Shown piece by piece: positions 43,465 to 52,747 of a DNA stretch of 64,000 nucleotides. The stretch is taken from assembly GCF_018424685.1 (NCBI RefSeq), contig NZ_QTKX01000001.1, forward strand, positions 2,495,928 through 2,559,927, given 5' to 3'. Source of the DNA: Mesobacillus boroniphilus. Lineage in GTDB: Bacteria > Bacillota > Bacilli > Bacillales > Cytobacillaceae. The notes below the pieces were generated by a model, which was not told the DNA's origin, did not search any database, and saw nothing but the letters and a program-made list of their open reading frames with translations. A program made the position numbers and the translations under genes. Numbering within the stretch: position 1 is the stretch's first letter; each line of letters begins with the position of its first letter.

Positions 43465-43505
43465 ATACTAAAACAGCTTGATGGAATATCCACCAAGCTG
43501 TCGAC
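43465..43505 (-). other. Intercistronic hairpin between menB and menE
   Basis: ACAGCTTG...CAAGCTGT (43473-43480 with 43494-43501), with inner TGG/CCA pairing, ends in TTTTAG on the minus strand. It looks like a weak terminator or RNA-processing site inside the operon, so menE-menC may be expressed less than menB. Confidence 0.5.
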
Positions 43506-43517
43506 AAAATTATAAAA

Positions 43518-44336
43518 TCAAGGGAACCTTGGGAACTGTCCAAAGTCTGGCTTGCGCTTTTCTTTGAACGCGTCGCGGCCTTCTTTCGCTTCTTCTGTTG
43601 TGTAGTACAGCAAAGTTGCGTCTCCAGCCATCTGCTGAAGTCCAGCAAGTCCATCAGTGTCAGCATTCATGGCAGCTTTCAAGAAACGAAGTGCTGTAGG
43701 GCTCTTTTCAAGGATTTCTTCACACCACTTGAGTGTCTCCTCTTCAACCTGATCAAGAGGTACAACTGTGTTGACAAGACCCATGTCCAAAGCTTCCTGG
43801 GCATTGTACTGACGGCATAGGAACCAGATTTCGCGAGCCTTTTTATGTCCAACGATTCTTGCCAGGTAGCCTGAACCGTAACCAGCATCAAAGCTTCCGA
43901 CTTTCGGTCCAGTCTGGCCGAAGATCGCGTTATCAGCTGCAATTGTCAAGTCGCAGACCACATGAAGTACATGTCCGCCACCGATTGCATAACCTTTTAC
44001 CTGAGCGATTACTGGTTTAGGAATTACACGGATCAAACGCTGAAGGTCAAGGACATTCAAGCGAGGAATTTCGTCTTCACCAACGTATCCGCCATGTCCG
44101 CGCACTTTCTGGTCTCCGCCTGAGCAGAATGCATCGTCTCCAGCACCAGTCAGGACGATTACTCCAACACTGGCATCATCGCGTGCGTAAGCAAATGCGT
44201 CAATCAATTCCATAACCGTTTTAGGACGGAAAGCGTTACGCACTTCCGGGCGGTTAATGGTGATTCTGGCAATGCCATTATATGTTTCATACAGAATATC
44301 TTCATACTTGCGTTCTGAAACCCATTCAACTGTCAT
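43518..44336 (-). CDS. menB: 1,4-Dihydroxy-2-naphthoyl-CoA synthase MenB
   Basis: The 272-residue crotonase-fold enzyme closes the naphthoquinol ring. Seen: oxyanion-hole segments [11 protein letters not shown] and [15 protein letters not shown], the [17 protein letters not shown] loop typical of MenB, and C-terminal FKEKRKPDF. The start at 44336 has TAGGAGG upstream. Confidence 0.95.
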   Translation of the reverse strand: MTVEWVSERKYEDILYETYNGIARITINRPEVRNAFRPKTVMELIDAFAYARDDASVGVIVLTGAGDDAFCSGGDQKVRGHGGYVGEDEIPRLNVLDLQRLIRVIPKPVIAQVKGYAIGGGHVLHVVCDLTIAADNAIFGQTGPKVGSFDAGYGSGYLARIVGHKKAREIWFLCRQYNAQEALDMGLVNTVVPLDQVEEETLKWCEEILEKSPTALRFLKAAMNADTDGLAGLQQMAGDATLLYYTTEEAKEGRDAFKEKRKPDFGQFPRFP

Positions 44337-44351
44337 CAAGACAACCTCCTA

Positions 44352-45161
44352 TTATGTATTCGACAAAAACTCACTTACTATTGTACCAAATTTTTCACGT
44401 TCTTCCACATGAATTGCATGGCCACAATCAATTATCGACAAATGTTTTGCATTTGGAAGCTTTGAAGCCATGTCATCGGCAATTTCACAGAATTTTTTAT
44501 CCAGCCCACCTGTAATCAAAAGCGTCTCGAACTCGAAGTCCGTAAGCTTGTCCCACCATGAAGGCTGGGCACCTGTTCCCATGCCCCTAAGACTGTTTGC
44601 CAGTCCGGCAGGGTTATTCCTAAGCCTTTGACTCCTTATTTGTTCCCTTATTTCTTTTGGAAGATTCAGCTGTGATTGAAAAAGCGGTATTGACTCCCAG
44701 TAATCGATGAACTCTTCCAGACCCTCGGTTTCAATTCTTGCTGCCAATTTATGATCCTGTTCAACACGCGAATCCCTATCGACTTGATTTTCAAGTCCAG
44801 GTGTAGTGCTCTCAAGAATCAGCTTTCTGATTCTCTCAGGATATAAACTCGCAAACGTGATGGCTGTCCGGCCACCCATTGAGTATCCAAGCATATCCGT
44901 CCGCTCAATGCCGAGTTTGTCCATGAGCACTTTCAAGTCATTTGCGGCTTTTTTCAAATCATATCGCCCCATATCGCCTGGCGATTCAGTCTGTCCATGC
45001 CCGATCAGGTCGACCATCAAAAGCTTTGAGTGCCTTCCCCATATCGGACAAAACGGCTTCCATGTAGAAGCCGCTCCAGTAAAACCATGAAGCAACACCA
45101 AAGGAAAACCTTCACCGCACTGCTCGACATGATATCGTACGCCGTTGATCATGGTTTTCAT
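44352..45161 (-). CDS. menH: SHCHC synthase MenH
   Basis: The 269-residue alpha/beta hydrolase eliminates pyruvate from SEPHCHC. Triad: Ser in GYSMGGR (about residue 87), Asp in TGGLDKKF and His in CGHAIHVE. It overlaps menD by 4 bp (ATGA). The place in the operon confirms the function. Confidence 0.93.
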   Translation of the reverse strand: MKTMINGVRYHVEQCGEGFPLVLLHGFTGAASTWKPFCPIWGRHSKLLMVDLIGHGQTESPGDMGRYDLKKAANDLKVLMDKLGIERTDMLGYSMGGRTAITFASLYPERIRKLILESTTPGLENQVDRDSRVEQDHKLAARIETEGLEEFIDYWESIPLFQSQLNLPKEIREQIRSQRLRNNPAGLANSLRGMGTGAQPSWWDKLTDFEFETLLITGGLDKKFCEIADDMASKLPNAKHLSIIDCGHAIHVEEREKFGTIVSEFLSNT

Positions 45162-46909
45162 TTCGTGTCACCTTTTAGCATATAAGTTATTTCCCGGGAA
45201 ACAGATTTCCACAAATCTCGATGTTCCTTCAGGTTGGAATCCCTGGAAGTCCTTAATTCCATCACTTTTAAGCCGCCCACCTTCTGGTTTTGGGTAAAAG
45301 TCTCTGAAAAATGCTCCCAATCTTTGACTAGATCATATTTCCCGTTGTACATTTCGACAACATGGCTGAAATCCAGGTCCAAAGGTGTACCGAAAAGCTT
45401 TTCAAAATGCTTCGGTTCTTTTGCCTGAGGAAGGAACGAGAAGATTCCGCCGCCATTATTGTTGATTAGTAAAATATTGATATCGATATTATATAATTTT
45501 GAAGCTAATAACCCGTTCAAGTCATGGTAGAATGTAAGATCGCCAAGCACTAGGTAACAAGGCTGGGACACGCTTGCAACACCAAGTGCAGTAGAGACTA
45601 TGCCATCAATTCCATTGGCTCCCCTGTTTGCCATGACCTTGATTTTCTTCTTATTTAATAGGAAGAACGAATCAAGGTCCCGGATTGGCATGCTGTTGCC
45701 GACAAACAATGTTGAGCCTTCCGGAAGCATTTCAGTAAGCTGCTGGAATAGTTTCCCTTCACTTAACTCTTCAACCTGAGAAATAGCAGATAATTGTTCT
45801 TTGGCTAGTTCATTTACGGTGAGCCACTTATTCAGATAGTCAGACTTGCCTGCTGGTGCAGCTACCTCACCAATTTTTTTACAGAACAGAGCTTCATCGC
45901 AATATAACATATCGGATGCTGACATCGTAGGCTCACGCCAGCCTGCCCCGCTGTCAACCACGAATTGACGGGCAGTCCTGTTTTCTTTTATAAAAATAGT
46001 CAATGCTTTCGAGATTGGCATTGCTCCAAATCTTATGATTACGTCGGGCTTTAATGATTCCTTCGCAGCTTCATTCCGCAAGAACGCATCGTAGGCATCA
46101 ATGATGTGATGACCATCATGTTCTCCGCTGCGCAATTGTGACAGTGGATCAGCGATGATCGGGAATTGTAATTTGTCAGCAAGGGCCGTGACTTCATCTG
46201 TGAATTCGCTGTTGTCGAGTTGTCCGCAGACAATAATCCCCTTCGTATATGAAGCGATATCCTCACTGATTGCCGCAAACGTTTGATCTGATAAACTGAG
46301 GCGACCTGTATCGATTTCCACATAACCGCCGACGCGCTCAGGCAGTTCGAACATGCTTTCATCCATTAGAGGGATTAACGGTTCCCTGAATGGGAAGTTC
46401 AAATGAACAGGTCCCTGAGGATAGCTTGAGGCAGTAGCGGCTGCTCTGCCACAAACAGTCCGGGCATAGCGGATCATATCCTCCGTTTTTTCCGGCGGTG
46501 CCATTTCGACAAACCATTTTACGTTCTTGCCGTATAGATGAATCTGGTCAATCGCCTGCGGCGCGCCGACGTCACGCAATTCGTGCGGCCGATCTGCTGT
46601 CAGGACAATCAGCGGAATCCTTGAAATACTGGCTTCAATCACCGCTGGATAATAGTTCGCAGCAGCTGTTCCGGACGTACAAAGCAAAGCGACAGGCTTC
46701 CCCGTGGCCTTCGCAATTCCAAGGGCGAAGAATGAAGCGGATCTCTCATCGACCTGTATATGGATGCGCAGGTCTGGGTGCTCAGCCATAACCAGTGCCA
46801 TTGGCGTTGACCTCGAACCAGGACTGATGACAACATCCTTTACTCCTGTTTTGGATAGTTCCGCAACGAATGCTGCGATATATGCTGTTAAACCTTCCTG
46901 GTGGCTCAT
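45158..46909 (-). CDS. menD: SEPHCHC synthase MenD
   Basis: The 583-residue ThDP enzyme joins isochorismate and 2-oxoglutarate. Seen: N-terminal VVISPGSRSTPMALVM, ThDP-Glu context (QVDERSASFFALG) and the metal/ThDP motif GDLTFYHDLNGL with INNNGGGIFSFLP. It overlaps menF by 4 bp. Confidence 0.95.
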   Translation of the reverse strand: MSHQEGLTAYIAAFVAELSKTGVKDVVISPGSRSTPMALVMAEHPDLRIHIQVDERSASFFALGIAKATGKPVALLCTSGTAAANYYPAVIEASISRIPLIVLTADRPHELRDVGAPQAIDQIHLYGKNVKWFVEMAPPEKTEDMIRYARTVCGRAAATASSYPQGPVHLNFPFREPLIPLMDESMFELPERVGGYVEIDTGRLSLSDQTFAAISEDIASYTKGIIVCGQLDNSEFTDEVTALADKLQFPIIADPLSQLRSGEHDGHHIIDAYDAFLRNEAAKESLKPDVIIRFGAMPISKALTIFIKENRTARQFVVDSGAGWREPTMSASDMLYCDEALFCKKIGEVAAPAGKSDYLNKWLTVNELAKEQLSAISQVEELSEGKLFQQLTEMLPEGSTLFVGNSMPIRDLDSFFLLNKKKIKVMANRGANGIDGIVSTALGVASVSQPCYLVLGDLTFYHDLNGLLASKLYNIDINILLINNNGGGIFSFLPQAKEPKHFEKLFGTPLDLDFSHVVEMYNGKYDLVKDWEHFSETFTQNQKVGGLKVMELRTSRDSNLKEHRDLWKSVSREITYMLKGDTK

Positions 46910-48312
46910 GTGATCTTTCCTCCAAGTGCTGTAAGCATCGGCCTGAACTTGATGCTAGTCTCTTTATATTCGCTTTCGGCATTTGAATCTGCCACAATTC
47001 CACATCCGGCAAATAACGAAGCCTCATTTCCCTGAATCAGTCCTGAGCGGATCGCTACGGCAAATTCACCATTTCCCTGATAATCCATCCAGCCAACAGG
47101 TGCTGCATAAAGGCCTCTATCGAGCTGTTCGATTTCCCTGATTTTCTCGATTGCTTCCTGCTTCGGCAATCCGCCCAATGCAGGAGTCGGATGAAGTCTG
47201 TTCACTAAATGAAGAAGTGATGTACCTTCCCTGTTCTTGCCAATTACAGGCGTATACAAATGCTGGATATATCTCATTTTCATCAAAGTAGGCTGTTCCG
47301 GAAGAAGCACCTCATCACAGGTTTCTTCCATCGCTCCCCTTATCATATCCACCACATATTGATGCTCTATCAAGTTTTTCTGGTCTGTTAATAGTTCCTC
47401 ACCGAGTTTTTCATCTTCTTCAGGAGTGCTGCCCCTGGCGATCGAACCTGCCAAGCAGGCTGAAAATAGGCTTGATCCTTCCTTCTTGACCAACCGTTCA
47501 GGAGAAGCTCCGATAAAGCAGTCACCATTGGATTCAAAGGCAAATGTAAAGCTTTCTTGCTGATTCTCAAGTAGATTCGCCAGGACACTTTCTGACTGGA
47601 CTTCATCTGTAAAGTGAAGACGAAGCTCCCTCGCAAGGACTACTTTTTTCAGTTCACTATTTTCAAAACCGTCTACAACGTCAGTGACTGTCTGCTTCCA
47701 TGCCTCGGGATCAATTTCAATAATATCCTTCAGACCAAGCCTGGCAAGTGCTGGTTTCTGTCCAGCCTTCGAAAGAACCGCTTCCCTCTCCCTTGTGACT
47801 TTATCAAACAGGGACATATCGTCATGCTGAGTGCAGACTACATTGGTTGTAAAGTACGCCTCTCCCTTGACAATAGTCAGCATATATTTCGGAATGTGGA
47901 AAAGAGCCTCGGAGAATTTTGACCATAAGCCTGTCTTTTTCTTCAGTGGATCAAATGTAAAACCGCCAAACATAGAAGGTCCTGTTCCATTTACATTGTA
48001 TTTATTAAAAACCAGTGCTGTATCCATGAAGCGCTTCCACTCTTTTTCAACATGAAAAAAGCGGTCAGCTCCCTGATCCGACTGTATTTGCCCGCATATA
48101 CCCAATCCAGATAGGAAGTGTTCCCCTTCAGGATCCTTCCAGTAAAAGCGTTCTCCAAAAAAATTTTCCCTGCCTGAAGCAAAAAAATAAAAAGGATCTA
48201 TACGATCTATTTTATGGACCTCGCTGACCAAAATCGACTGAGATTGCCCTTTGGCCCGCTCAATCGCATCAAGAATTCCCTGTCTAAGTTCCGTTTCCTG
48301 AATGGCAACCAA
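46906..48312 (-). CDS. menF: Isochorismate synthase MenF
   Basis: The 468-residue chorismate-binding enzyme opens the menaquinone branch. Seen: the C-terminal block PTPALGGLPKQEA, GLYAAPVGWMDYQGNGEFAVA and the catalytic GxSPERL (IGASPERLV). A TTG start at 48312 with GGGGGG nearby is likely; no better ATG is near. First gene of the operon, divergent from menA. Confidence 0.92.
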   Translation of the reverse strand: MVAIQETELRQGILDAIERAKGQSQSILVSEVHKIDRIDPFYFFASGRENFFGERFYWKDPEGEHFLSGLGICGQIQSDQGADRFFHVEKEWKRFMDTALVFNKYNVNGTGPSMFGGFTFDPLKKKTGLWSKFSEALFHIPKYMLTIVKGEAYFTTNVVCTQHDDMSLFDKVTREREAVLSKAGQKPALARLGLKDIIEIDPEAWKQTVTDVVDGFENSELKKVVLARELRLHFTDEVQSESVLANLLENQQESFTFAFESNGDCFIGASPERLVKKEGSSLFSACLAGSIARGSTPEEDEKLGEELLTDQKNLIEHQYVVDMIRGAMEETCDEVLLPEQPTLMKMRYIQHLYTPVIGKNREGTSLLHLVNRLHPTPALGGLPKQEAIEKIREIEQLDRGLYAAPVGWMDYQGNGEFAVAIRSGLIQGNEASLFAGCGIVADSNAESEYKETSIKFRPMLTALGGKIT

Positions 48313-48501
48313 AAATATCCCCCCAATAACAGCCTCTCATCTGTTATCACACGTTTTAAAGCTTATTTTAAGATACACCTCATACACCACGATGTCAATA
48401 ATGGCGGGCTTTCTTAACCTGTTAACATCCTTATTATATATTGCACGCAAACAGCTGAGACAATCTGGAAAATACATCCTCATTATACGTGAAAATACTA
48501 A

Positions 48502-48600
48502 TTGACAGTGTATATGTGAATATCTACACTAATAATTGTAAAGTAATTTAGCCTATATGTTAAAGGTCTTTTTGACAATTTTAGTTCTTTTAGATAAAAT
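48502..48600 (+). promoter_or_regulatory. Two sigma-A promoters for menA
   Basis: TTGACA (48502-48507), 17-bp spacer, TACACT (48525-48530); and TTGACA (48572-48577), 17-bp spacer, TAAAAT (48595-48600). The second, with a 35-bp leader, is the better candidate. The rest of the 328-bp gap presumably holds the menF promoter, which I could not define. Confidence 0.65.
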
Positions 48601-48640
48601 ATTAAGGTTTGATAGAATGATATAAGGGAGAGAATTAGTT

Positions 48641-49573
48641 ATGCAACCACAGCTACAGCCTAGTTCTTCACCAGCAGTCAATGGCGCAGACTGGAGGGTC
48701 TGGTGGCAGCTTACACGGCCGCACACTTTGACTGCCGCATTTGCCCCTGTCCTTTTAGGGACTGCTTTAGCGATAGAATACAGCGGTGGAATCCATTGGG
48801 GAATGTTCCTCGCGATGTTAATAGCAAGTCTGTTAATTCAGGCAGCAACGAATATGTTCAATGAATATTATGATTTTAAACGTGGACTAGATAATGAAAA
48901 TTCCGTTGGGATCGGCGGAGCGATCGTTCGACATGGCATAAAGCCTAAAACCGTTTTGAACCTGGCCTTTAGCCTTTATGGAATTTCAGTCCTTCTTGGC
49001 GTATATATTTGCATGAGTACCAGCTGGTGGGTCGCTGCTGTCGGTGTTGTTTCCCTGGCTGCAGGTTATCTTTATACAGGCGGTCCATTGCCAATTGCCT
49101 ACACACCTTTCGGGGAGCTTGTCGCAGGATTTTTCATGGGTGTTCTAATCATCCTTATTTCCTTCTACATCCAGACTGGCACTGTTACCTCGACTAGTGT
49201 ACTTGTTTCTTTTCCTAGCTTTTTACTTGTAGGTGCGATCCTGCTTGCGAATAATATTCGTGATCTCGATGGTGACAAGGAATTTGGCCGGAAAACATTG
49301 GCGATTCTGCTTGGAAGAAAAGGCGCCATCAGGCTGCTTGCAGGTATGTTCATTGTCTCTTACTCTTGGGTAATCGGCTTAATCATTGCAGGTGTTGTTT
49401 CACCTTGGCTGGCGATTGTCGCTCTCAGCATTCCTAAGGCTGTAAAAGCAACGAAAGGCTTCATCGGAAAATCAAATCCATTACAAATGATGCCTGCTAT
49501 GGCCGCCACAGCAAAGACCAACACAATTTTCGGCTTACTTTTATCAGTAGGCATTTTCATCAGCCTAATATAA
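48641..49573 (+). CDS. menA: 1,4-Dihydroxy-2-naphthoate polyprenyltransferase MenA
   Basis: The 310-residue UbiA-family membrane enzyme attaches the prenyl chain. The two Asp-rich motifs are NMFNEYYDFKRGLDNENS (about residues 71-88) and NNIRDLDGDKEFGRKTLA (about residues 203-220), among eight to nine helices. AAGGGAGAG precedes the ATG. It is divergent from menFDHBEC and completes the quinone path. Confidence 0.95.
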   Translation: MQPQLQPSSSPAVNGADWRVWWQLTRPHTLTAAFAPVLLGTALAIEYSGGIHWGMFLAMLIASLLIQAATNMFNEYYDFKRGLDNENSVGIGGAIVRHGIKPKTVLNLAFSLYGISVLLGVYICMSTSWWVAAVGVVSLAAGYLYTGGPLPIAYTPFGELVAGFFMGVLIILISFYIQTGTVTSTSVLVSFPSFLLVGAILLANNIRDLDGDKEFGRKTLAILLGRKGAIRLLAGMFIVSYSWVIGLIIAGVVSPWLAIVALSIPKAVKATKGFIGKSNPLQMMPAMAATAKTNTIFGLLLSVGIFISLI

Positions 49574-49582
49574 GTATACTTG

Positions 49583-49614
49583 AGAAGCTTCTGCCTTTGG
49601 CGGAAGCTTTTTCT
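49583..49614 (+). terminator. Terminator of menA
   Basis: AAGCTTCTGCC pairs with GGCGGAAGCTT (one mismatch) and is followed by TTTTT. Confidence 0.75.
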
Positions 49615-49679
49615 ATGTTTCTTAAAATCACGAGCGGGTATTTAGTACGTATGACACGAATCAAAACTAAGGATGTGTA

Positions 49680-50447
49680 ATGATGTTGACAAATGACCAG
49701 CTTAACAGATTGAAGCAAATGGTTATAGATGAAAAAGAAACGCTTATTTCACAAATAGATAGCAATGAAGAGGAAGGTTATCTGGAGGGCAGCCAGCGTG
49801 AAGCTACAGGAGAACTGTCTTCCTACGATAACCATCCAGCTGACAGCGGAACTGAACTGTTTGAACGCAGCAAAAATCTGGCGATGTACGAGCATCATGA
49901 CGACCAGATTGAAAAGGTCGACAGTGCCCTGAAGGCAATCGAGGATGGCACATACGGAAATTGTGCGGAATGTGGGAAAGAGATTCCTTTTGAGCGGCTT
50001 GAAGCAGTACCATATACTTTATATTGCGTCGAGCACTCAAATGAACAGAATCTATCAAATGACCGTCCAGCTGAAGAAGATGTTCTTGATTACACCCATG
50101 AAGCCGATTTCGACCGCAGGCAAAACGAAGAAATGGCCGACAACAGGAACAGCTTTGATGATGTAGCCGAGTTTGGCACATCTGAAACACCTTCGGATTT
50201 TATCGGTGATCATGAAGACTATAATAAGCTCTATATTGATAATGAAAAAGAAAAAGGATTCACAGAAGACTACGAATCCTTCAGCGCTACTGACATTGAA
50301 GGTGATGACCGACAAATATTCCAAAGTGATACCGAAGAGGAATACGAAGAAATGCTGGACGAAGCTGGCATCGAGTCCGAGCTTGGGGACATCCCTTATA
50401 AAGAGGGAGACAGTTATGTAGATGATAACAATAAGAAAAATGAATAA
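49680..50447 (+). CDS. yteA: TraR/DksA zinc-finger protein, YteA type
   Basis: The 255-residue protein has an N-terminal coiled coil (LTNDQLNRLKQMVIDEKETL) and a zinc finger CAECGKEIPFERLEAVPYT followed by LYCVEH (about residues 95-125), the DksA-like arrangement. A long acidic tail follows (DRRQNEEMADNR, EEEYEEMLDEAG). YteA proteins are linked to sporulation or transcription in Bacillus; the exact role is unknown. AAGGATG lies upstream. Confidence 0.85.
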   Translation: MMLTNDQLNRLKQMVIDEKETLISQIDSNEEEGYLEGSQREATGELSSYDNHPADSGTELFERSKNLAMYEHHDDQIEKVDSALKAIEDGTYGNCAECGKEIPFERLEAVPYTLYCVEHSNEQNLSNDRPAEEDVLDYTHEADFDRRQNEEMADNRNSFDDVAEFGTSETPSDFIGDHEDYNKLYIDNEKEKGFTEDYESFSATDIEGDDRQIFQSDTEEEYEEMLDEAGIESELGDIPYKEGDSYVDDNNKKNE

Positions 50448-50521
50448 GAAAACAGCCTCAGTTCATAAGTGGACATCTATATCCACAGTGGGAGTTTTGT
50501 AACCCTTTGGAATTTCAAAAA

Positions 50522-50548
50522 AGATTGGAGAAGTTTATCTCCAATCTT
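50522..50548. terminator. Bidirectional terminator between yteA and the cupin fusion gene
   Basis: AGATTGGAGA and TCTCCAATCT form a 10-bp stem with a 6-nt loop, flanked by A and T runs on both sides. Confidence 0.85.
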
Positions 50549-50560
50549 TTTCACTATTAT

Positions 50561-51454
50561 TTACTCAGCAGCCATCGCATCTGCTTTCGTTTCGTGGACA
50601 GTACCGAATGGATGCTCAGGTGGTGCATAAATAACATATACTTTCAGCTTTGTATCGCCTATATTGGTTACATTATGCCATTTTCCTTCAGGAATCATTA
50701 TCGCATAGTCGTCAGACACTCTAGTCTCAAAATCCAGGTTATCCTGGGTGTCCCCCATTTGTACGAGCGCTTCTCCTTCTTCTACACGGATAAATTGGTC
50801 GCCGGTTTCGTGGACTTCCAGGCCAATGTCATCACCAACATCGATGCTCATGACAGTCACCTGTAGGTTGCTGCCCGTCCATAAGGCAGTGCGGAATGTC
50901 TCGTTTTGCAAGCTCGCTTCTTCAATATTGATCGTAAACGGTTCTTTTCCATAGTCCTGCAATCGGCTACCCGTCTCTTCCCGTAGACATTCTAACCTTA
51001 TTGCATGCTCTAATTCATCAGCAAAAGCACGGAAAAATACATTGCCCACCGGCAGGTTTTGGGTAAGTAAATAACTGTTTCGATATGCATGGTAATCCTC
51101 TACTTCTGTTTCATAAGCCTTTTGCAAACCTTCTCGATAAGATTGGAAGTCAACCTGATCAAAATGGTACTGTGGATTTTGGCCAGTAAGAGTGACAAAC
51201 AAATCTGTAAATTGCCTTAAATGAATTTGCTTATCCTCCAAAGCCTGCTGTATAGCTTTCTTATGCCTCCGGTTTGGTGCAGATTTTGCCAGGCGACTGT
51301 AAAAATCAACTGCTGAAGCTTCCCCTTTTATTCCAGCAAGCAGCGCTCCAAGTACTTGCTGATGGCTATTATGACTGGATCTTGCCATTACGTTTGGGCT
51401 ATATGCCGAGGAATCAACATAATATGGATAGGAATAGGTTGGAACGTTATACAA
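50561..51454 (-). CDS. Ferritin-like domain fused to a C-terminal cupin
   Basis: The 297-residue protein has a Tyr/Pro-rich start (NVPTYSYPYYVDSSAYSP), a helical ferritin-like part (about 28-155; GEASAVDFYSRLAK, DELEHAIRLECL with candidate metal residues) and a cupin (about 175-285; VHETGDQFIRVEEGEALVQ, IPEGKWHNVTN, YAPPEHPFGTVHETK). The C-terminal cupin resembles small stand-alone Bacillus cupins. The joint suggests a metal-bound enzyme or spore-related protein; the function is not known. Monocistronic. Confidence 0.8.
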   Translation of the reverse strand: MYNVPTYSYPYYVDSSAYSPNVMARSSHNSHQQVLGALLAGIKGEASAVDFYSRLAKSAPNRRHKKAIQQALEDKQIHLRQFTDLFVTLTGQNPQYHFDQVDFQSYREGLQKAYETEVEDYHAYRNSYLLTQNLPVGNVFFRAFADELEHAIRLECLREETGSRLQDYGKEPFTINIEEASLQNETFRTALWTGSNLQVTVMSIDVGDDIGLEVHETGDQFIRVEEGEALVQMGDTQDNLDFETRVSDDYAIMIPEGKWHNVTNIGDTKLKVYVIYAPPEHPFGTVHETKADAMAAE

Positions 51455-51597
51455 TTAGCTCATTCCCTTCACAGGTTTTTATCAACCTATCGTATGCCCA
51501 GTAACCAGCAAACGTACATTGTTCTATTTTTGGACAAGGAATATTCCCGCTGCAGATTTCCAAACTAAAAGTAACTTATTAGAAATGGAGATAAACG

Positions 51598-52467
51598 ATG
51601 AGTATCATTTTAGCTTTATTGGCCGCCCTATTTGCTTCCTTCACCGCCATTCTCGCCAAAATCGGAATCGAGGATGTCGATTCCAACTTGGCAACTGCCG
51701 TCAGGACGATCGTGGTCGTGATCATGGCCTACCTAATGGTGGTGATCACCGGGCAAACCGGAAGCATAACAGCAGTGTCAACGAAATCATTCATTTTCCT
51801 GGTTCTTTCTGGATTGACTACGGGTCTATCGTGGCTTGCCTTTTTTAAAGCAATTCAAATTGGGGATGTATCCAAAGTAGTCCCGATTGACAAGGCAAGT
51901 GTCGTGTTGACGATCCTCTTATCATTCGTTGTACTAAGGGAGCCTGCAACAATGCCAGTAGTAGCCGGCGGCATCATTATTTCTTTAGGCACCTTTGTTC
52001 TAATCGGTAAAGACAAGAAGAAAAAGCAGAGGAAAAGAGTGCTTAACACCAAATCATATATTTTTCTCGCCATCATGTCAGCAGTATTCGCTGCCCTGAC
52101 CAATATCCTTGCGAAAATCGGAATTGAGAATGTTGATCCCAATGTGGCCACCTTCATCCGTACAGTCGTGATTATCATTTTTGCGTGGAGCATAGTTTTT
52201 TTCCAGGGAACTGTGAAGGAACTCAAGAAAATCTCCAGGAAATCCTACATATTCCTAATCCTTTCCGGCGCCGCAACTGGTTTCTCTTGGTTATGTTATT
52301 TTGCAGCACTCGCAATCGGGAAAGTGAGCATCGTAAATCCGATTGATAAATTCAGTGTTGTATTGACGATGATTCTGAGCTTCATCATTCTAAAAGAAAA
52401 ACCAACAAAATCCACCGTTGCTGGTGCCATACTGATCACAATTGGAACAGCGTTGTTGATTTTATAG
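51598..52467 (+). CDS. EamA/DMT-family transporter
   Basis: The 289-residue protein has ten hydrophobic helices in two EamA halves. The halves remain alike: ILAKIGIEDVDSNLATAVRT and ILAKIGIENVDPNVATFIRT, and FLVLSGLTTGLSWLAFFKAI against FLILSGAATGFSWLCYFAAL. Substrate unknown. AATGGAGAT precedes the ATG. Divergent from the cupin fusion gene. Confidence 0.9.
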   Translation: MSIILALLAALFASFTAILAKIGIEDVDSNLATAVRTIVVVIMAYLMVVITGQTGSITAVSTKSFIFLVLSGLTTGLSWLAFFKAIQIGDVSKVVPIDKASVVLTILLSFVVLREPATMPVVAGGIIISLGTFVLIGKDKKKKQRKRVLNTKSYIFLAIMSAVFAALTNILAKIGIENVDPNVATFIRTVVIIIFAWSIVFFQGTVKELKKISRKSYIFLILSGAATGFSWLCYFAALAIGKVSIVNPIDKFSVVLTMILSFIILKEKPTKSTVAGAILITIGTALLIL

Positions 52468-52534
52468 AGAGGAGTTGCTGGTCCAGCATCCATACCTTTT
52501 TCAAGTGTATATAAGCTCTCCTATTTTACCTTAT

Positions 52535-52650
52535 TGATGTTCAATGGCCCCTTTGGGCTTACTATGCGTCTTTTTTAACTTCCATGACTTCATTTGGGCT
52601 TATAGAACCTTTCTATGTTCCCTTTTAGCTTCTACGAACCACATTCGTGC
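52535..52650. repeat. Degenerate array of about 22-bp words (TTTGGGCTTA core)
   Basis: Units TTTGGGCTTACTATG, TTTTAACTTCCATGAC, TTTGGGCTTATAGAAC and TTTTAGCTTCTACGAAC follow at about 21-28 bp. It fills much of the 280-bp gap between the EamA and glgP 3' ends. Confidence 0.5.
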
Positions 52651-52708
52651 AAATAAAACCATCTTCCTTGCCCCTCACAAGTTCACGTTCTCATTCCAAC
52701 GCCATAGC

Positions 52709-52740
52709 AAAAAGGCCAAATCGTACCACGATTTGGCCTC
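52709..52740 (-). terminator. Terminator of the glg operon
   Basis: AGGCCAAATCGT and ACGATTTGGCCT form a perfect 12-bp stem with a 3-nt loop, followed by T residues on the minus strand. Confidence 0.85.
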
Positions 52741-52747
52741 TTGCATC

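Noticed and set aside
43445..43666. Longer menE N-terminus
   Set aside because: It would overlap menB and the intercistronic hairpin and lacks similarity to MenE; the TTG start at 43444 has a good ribosome site.
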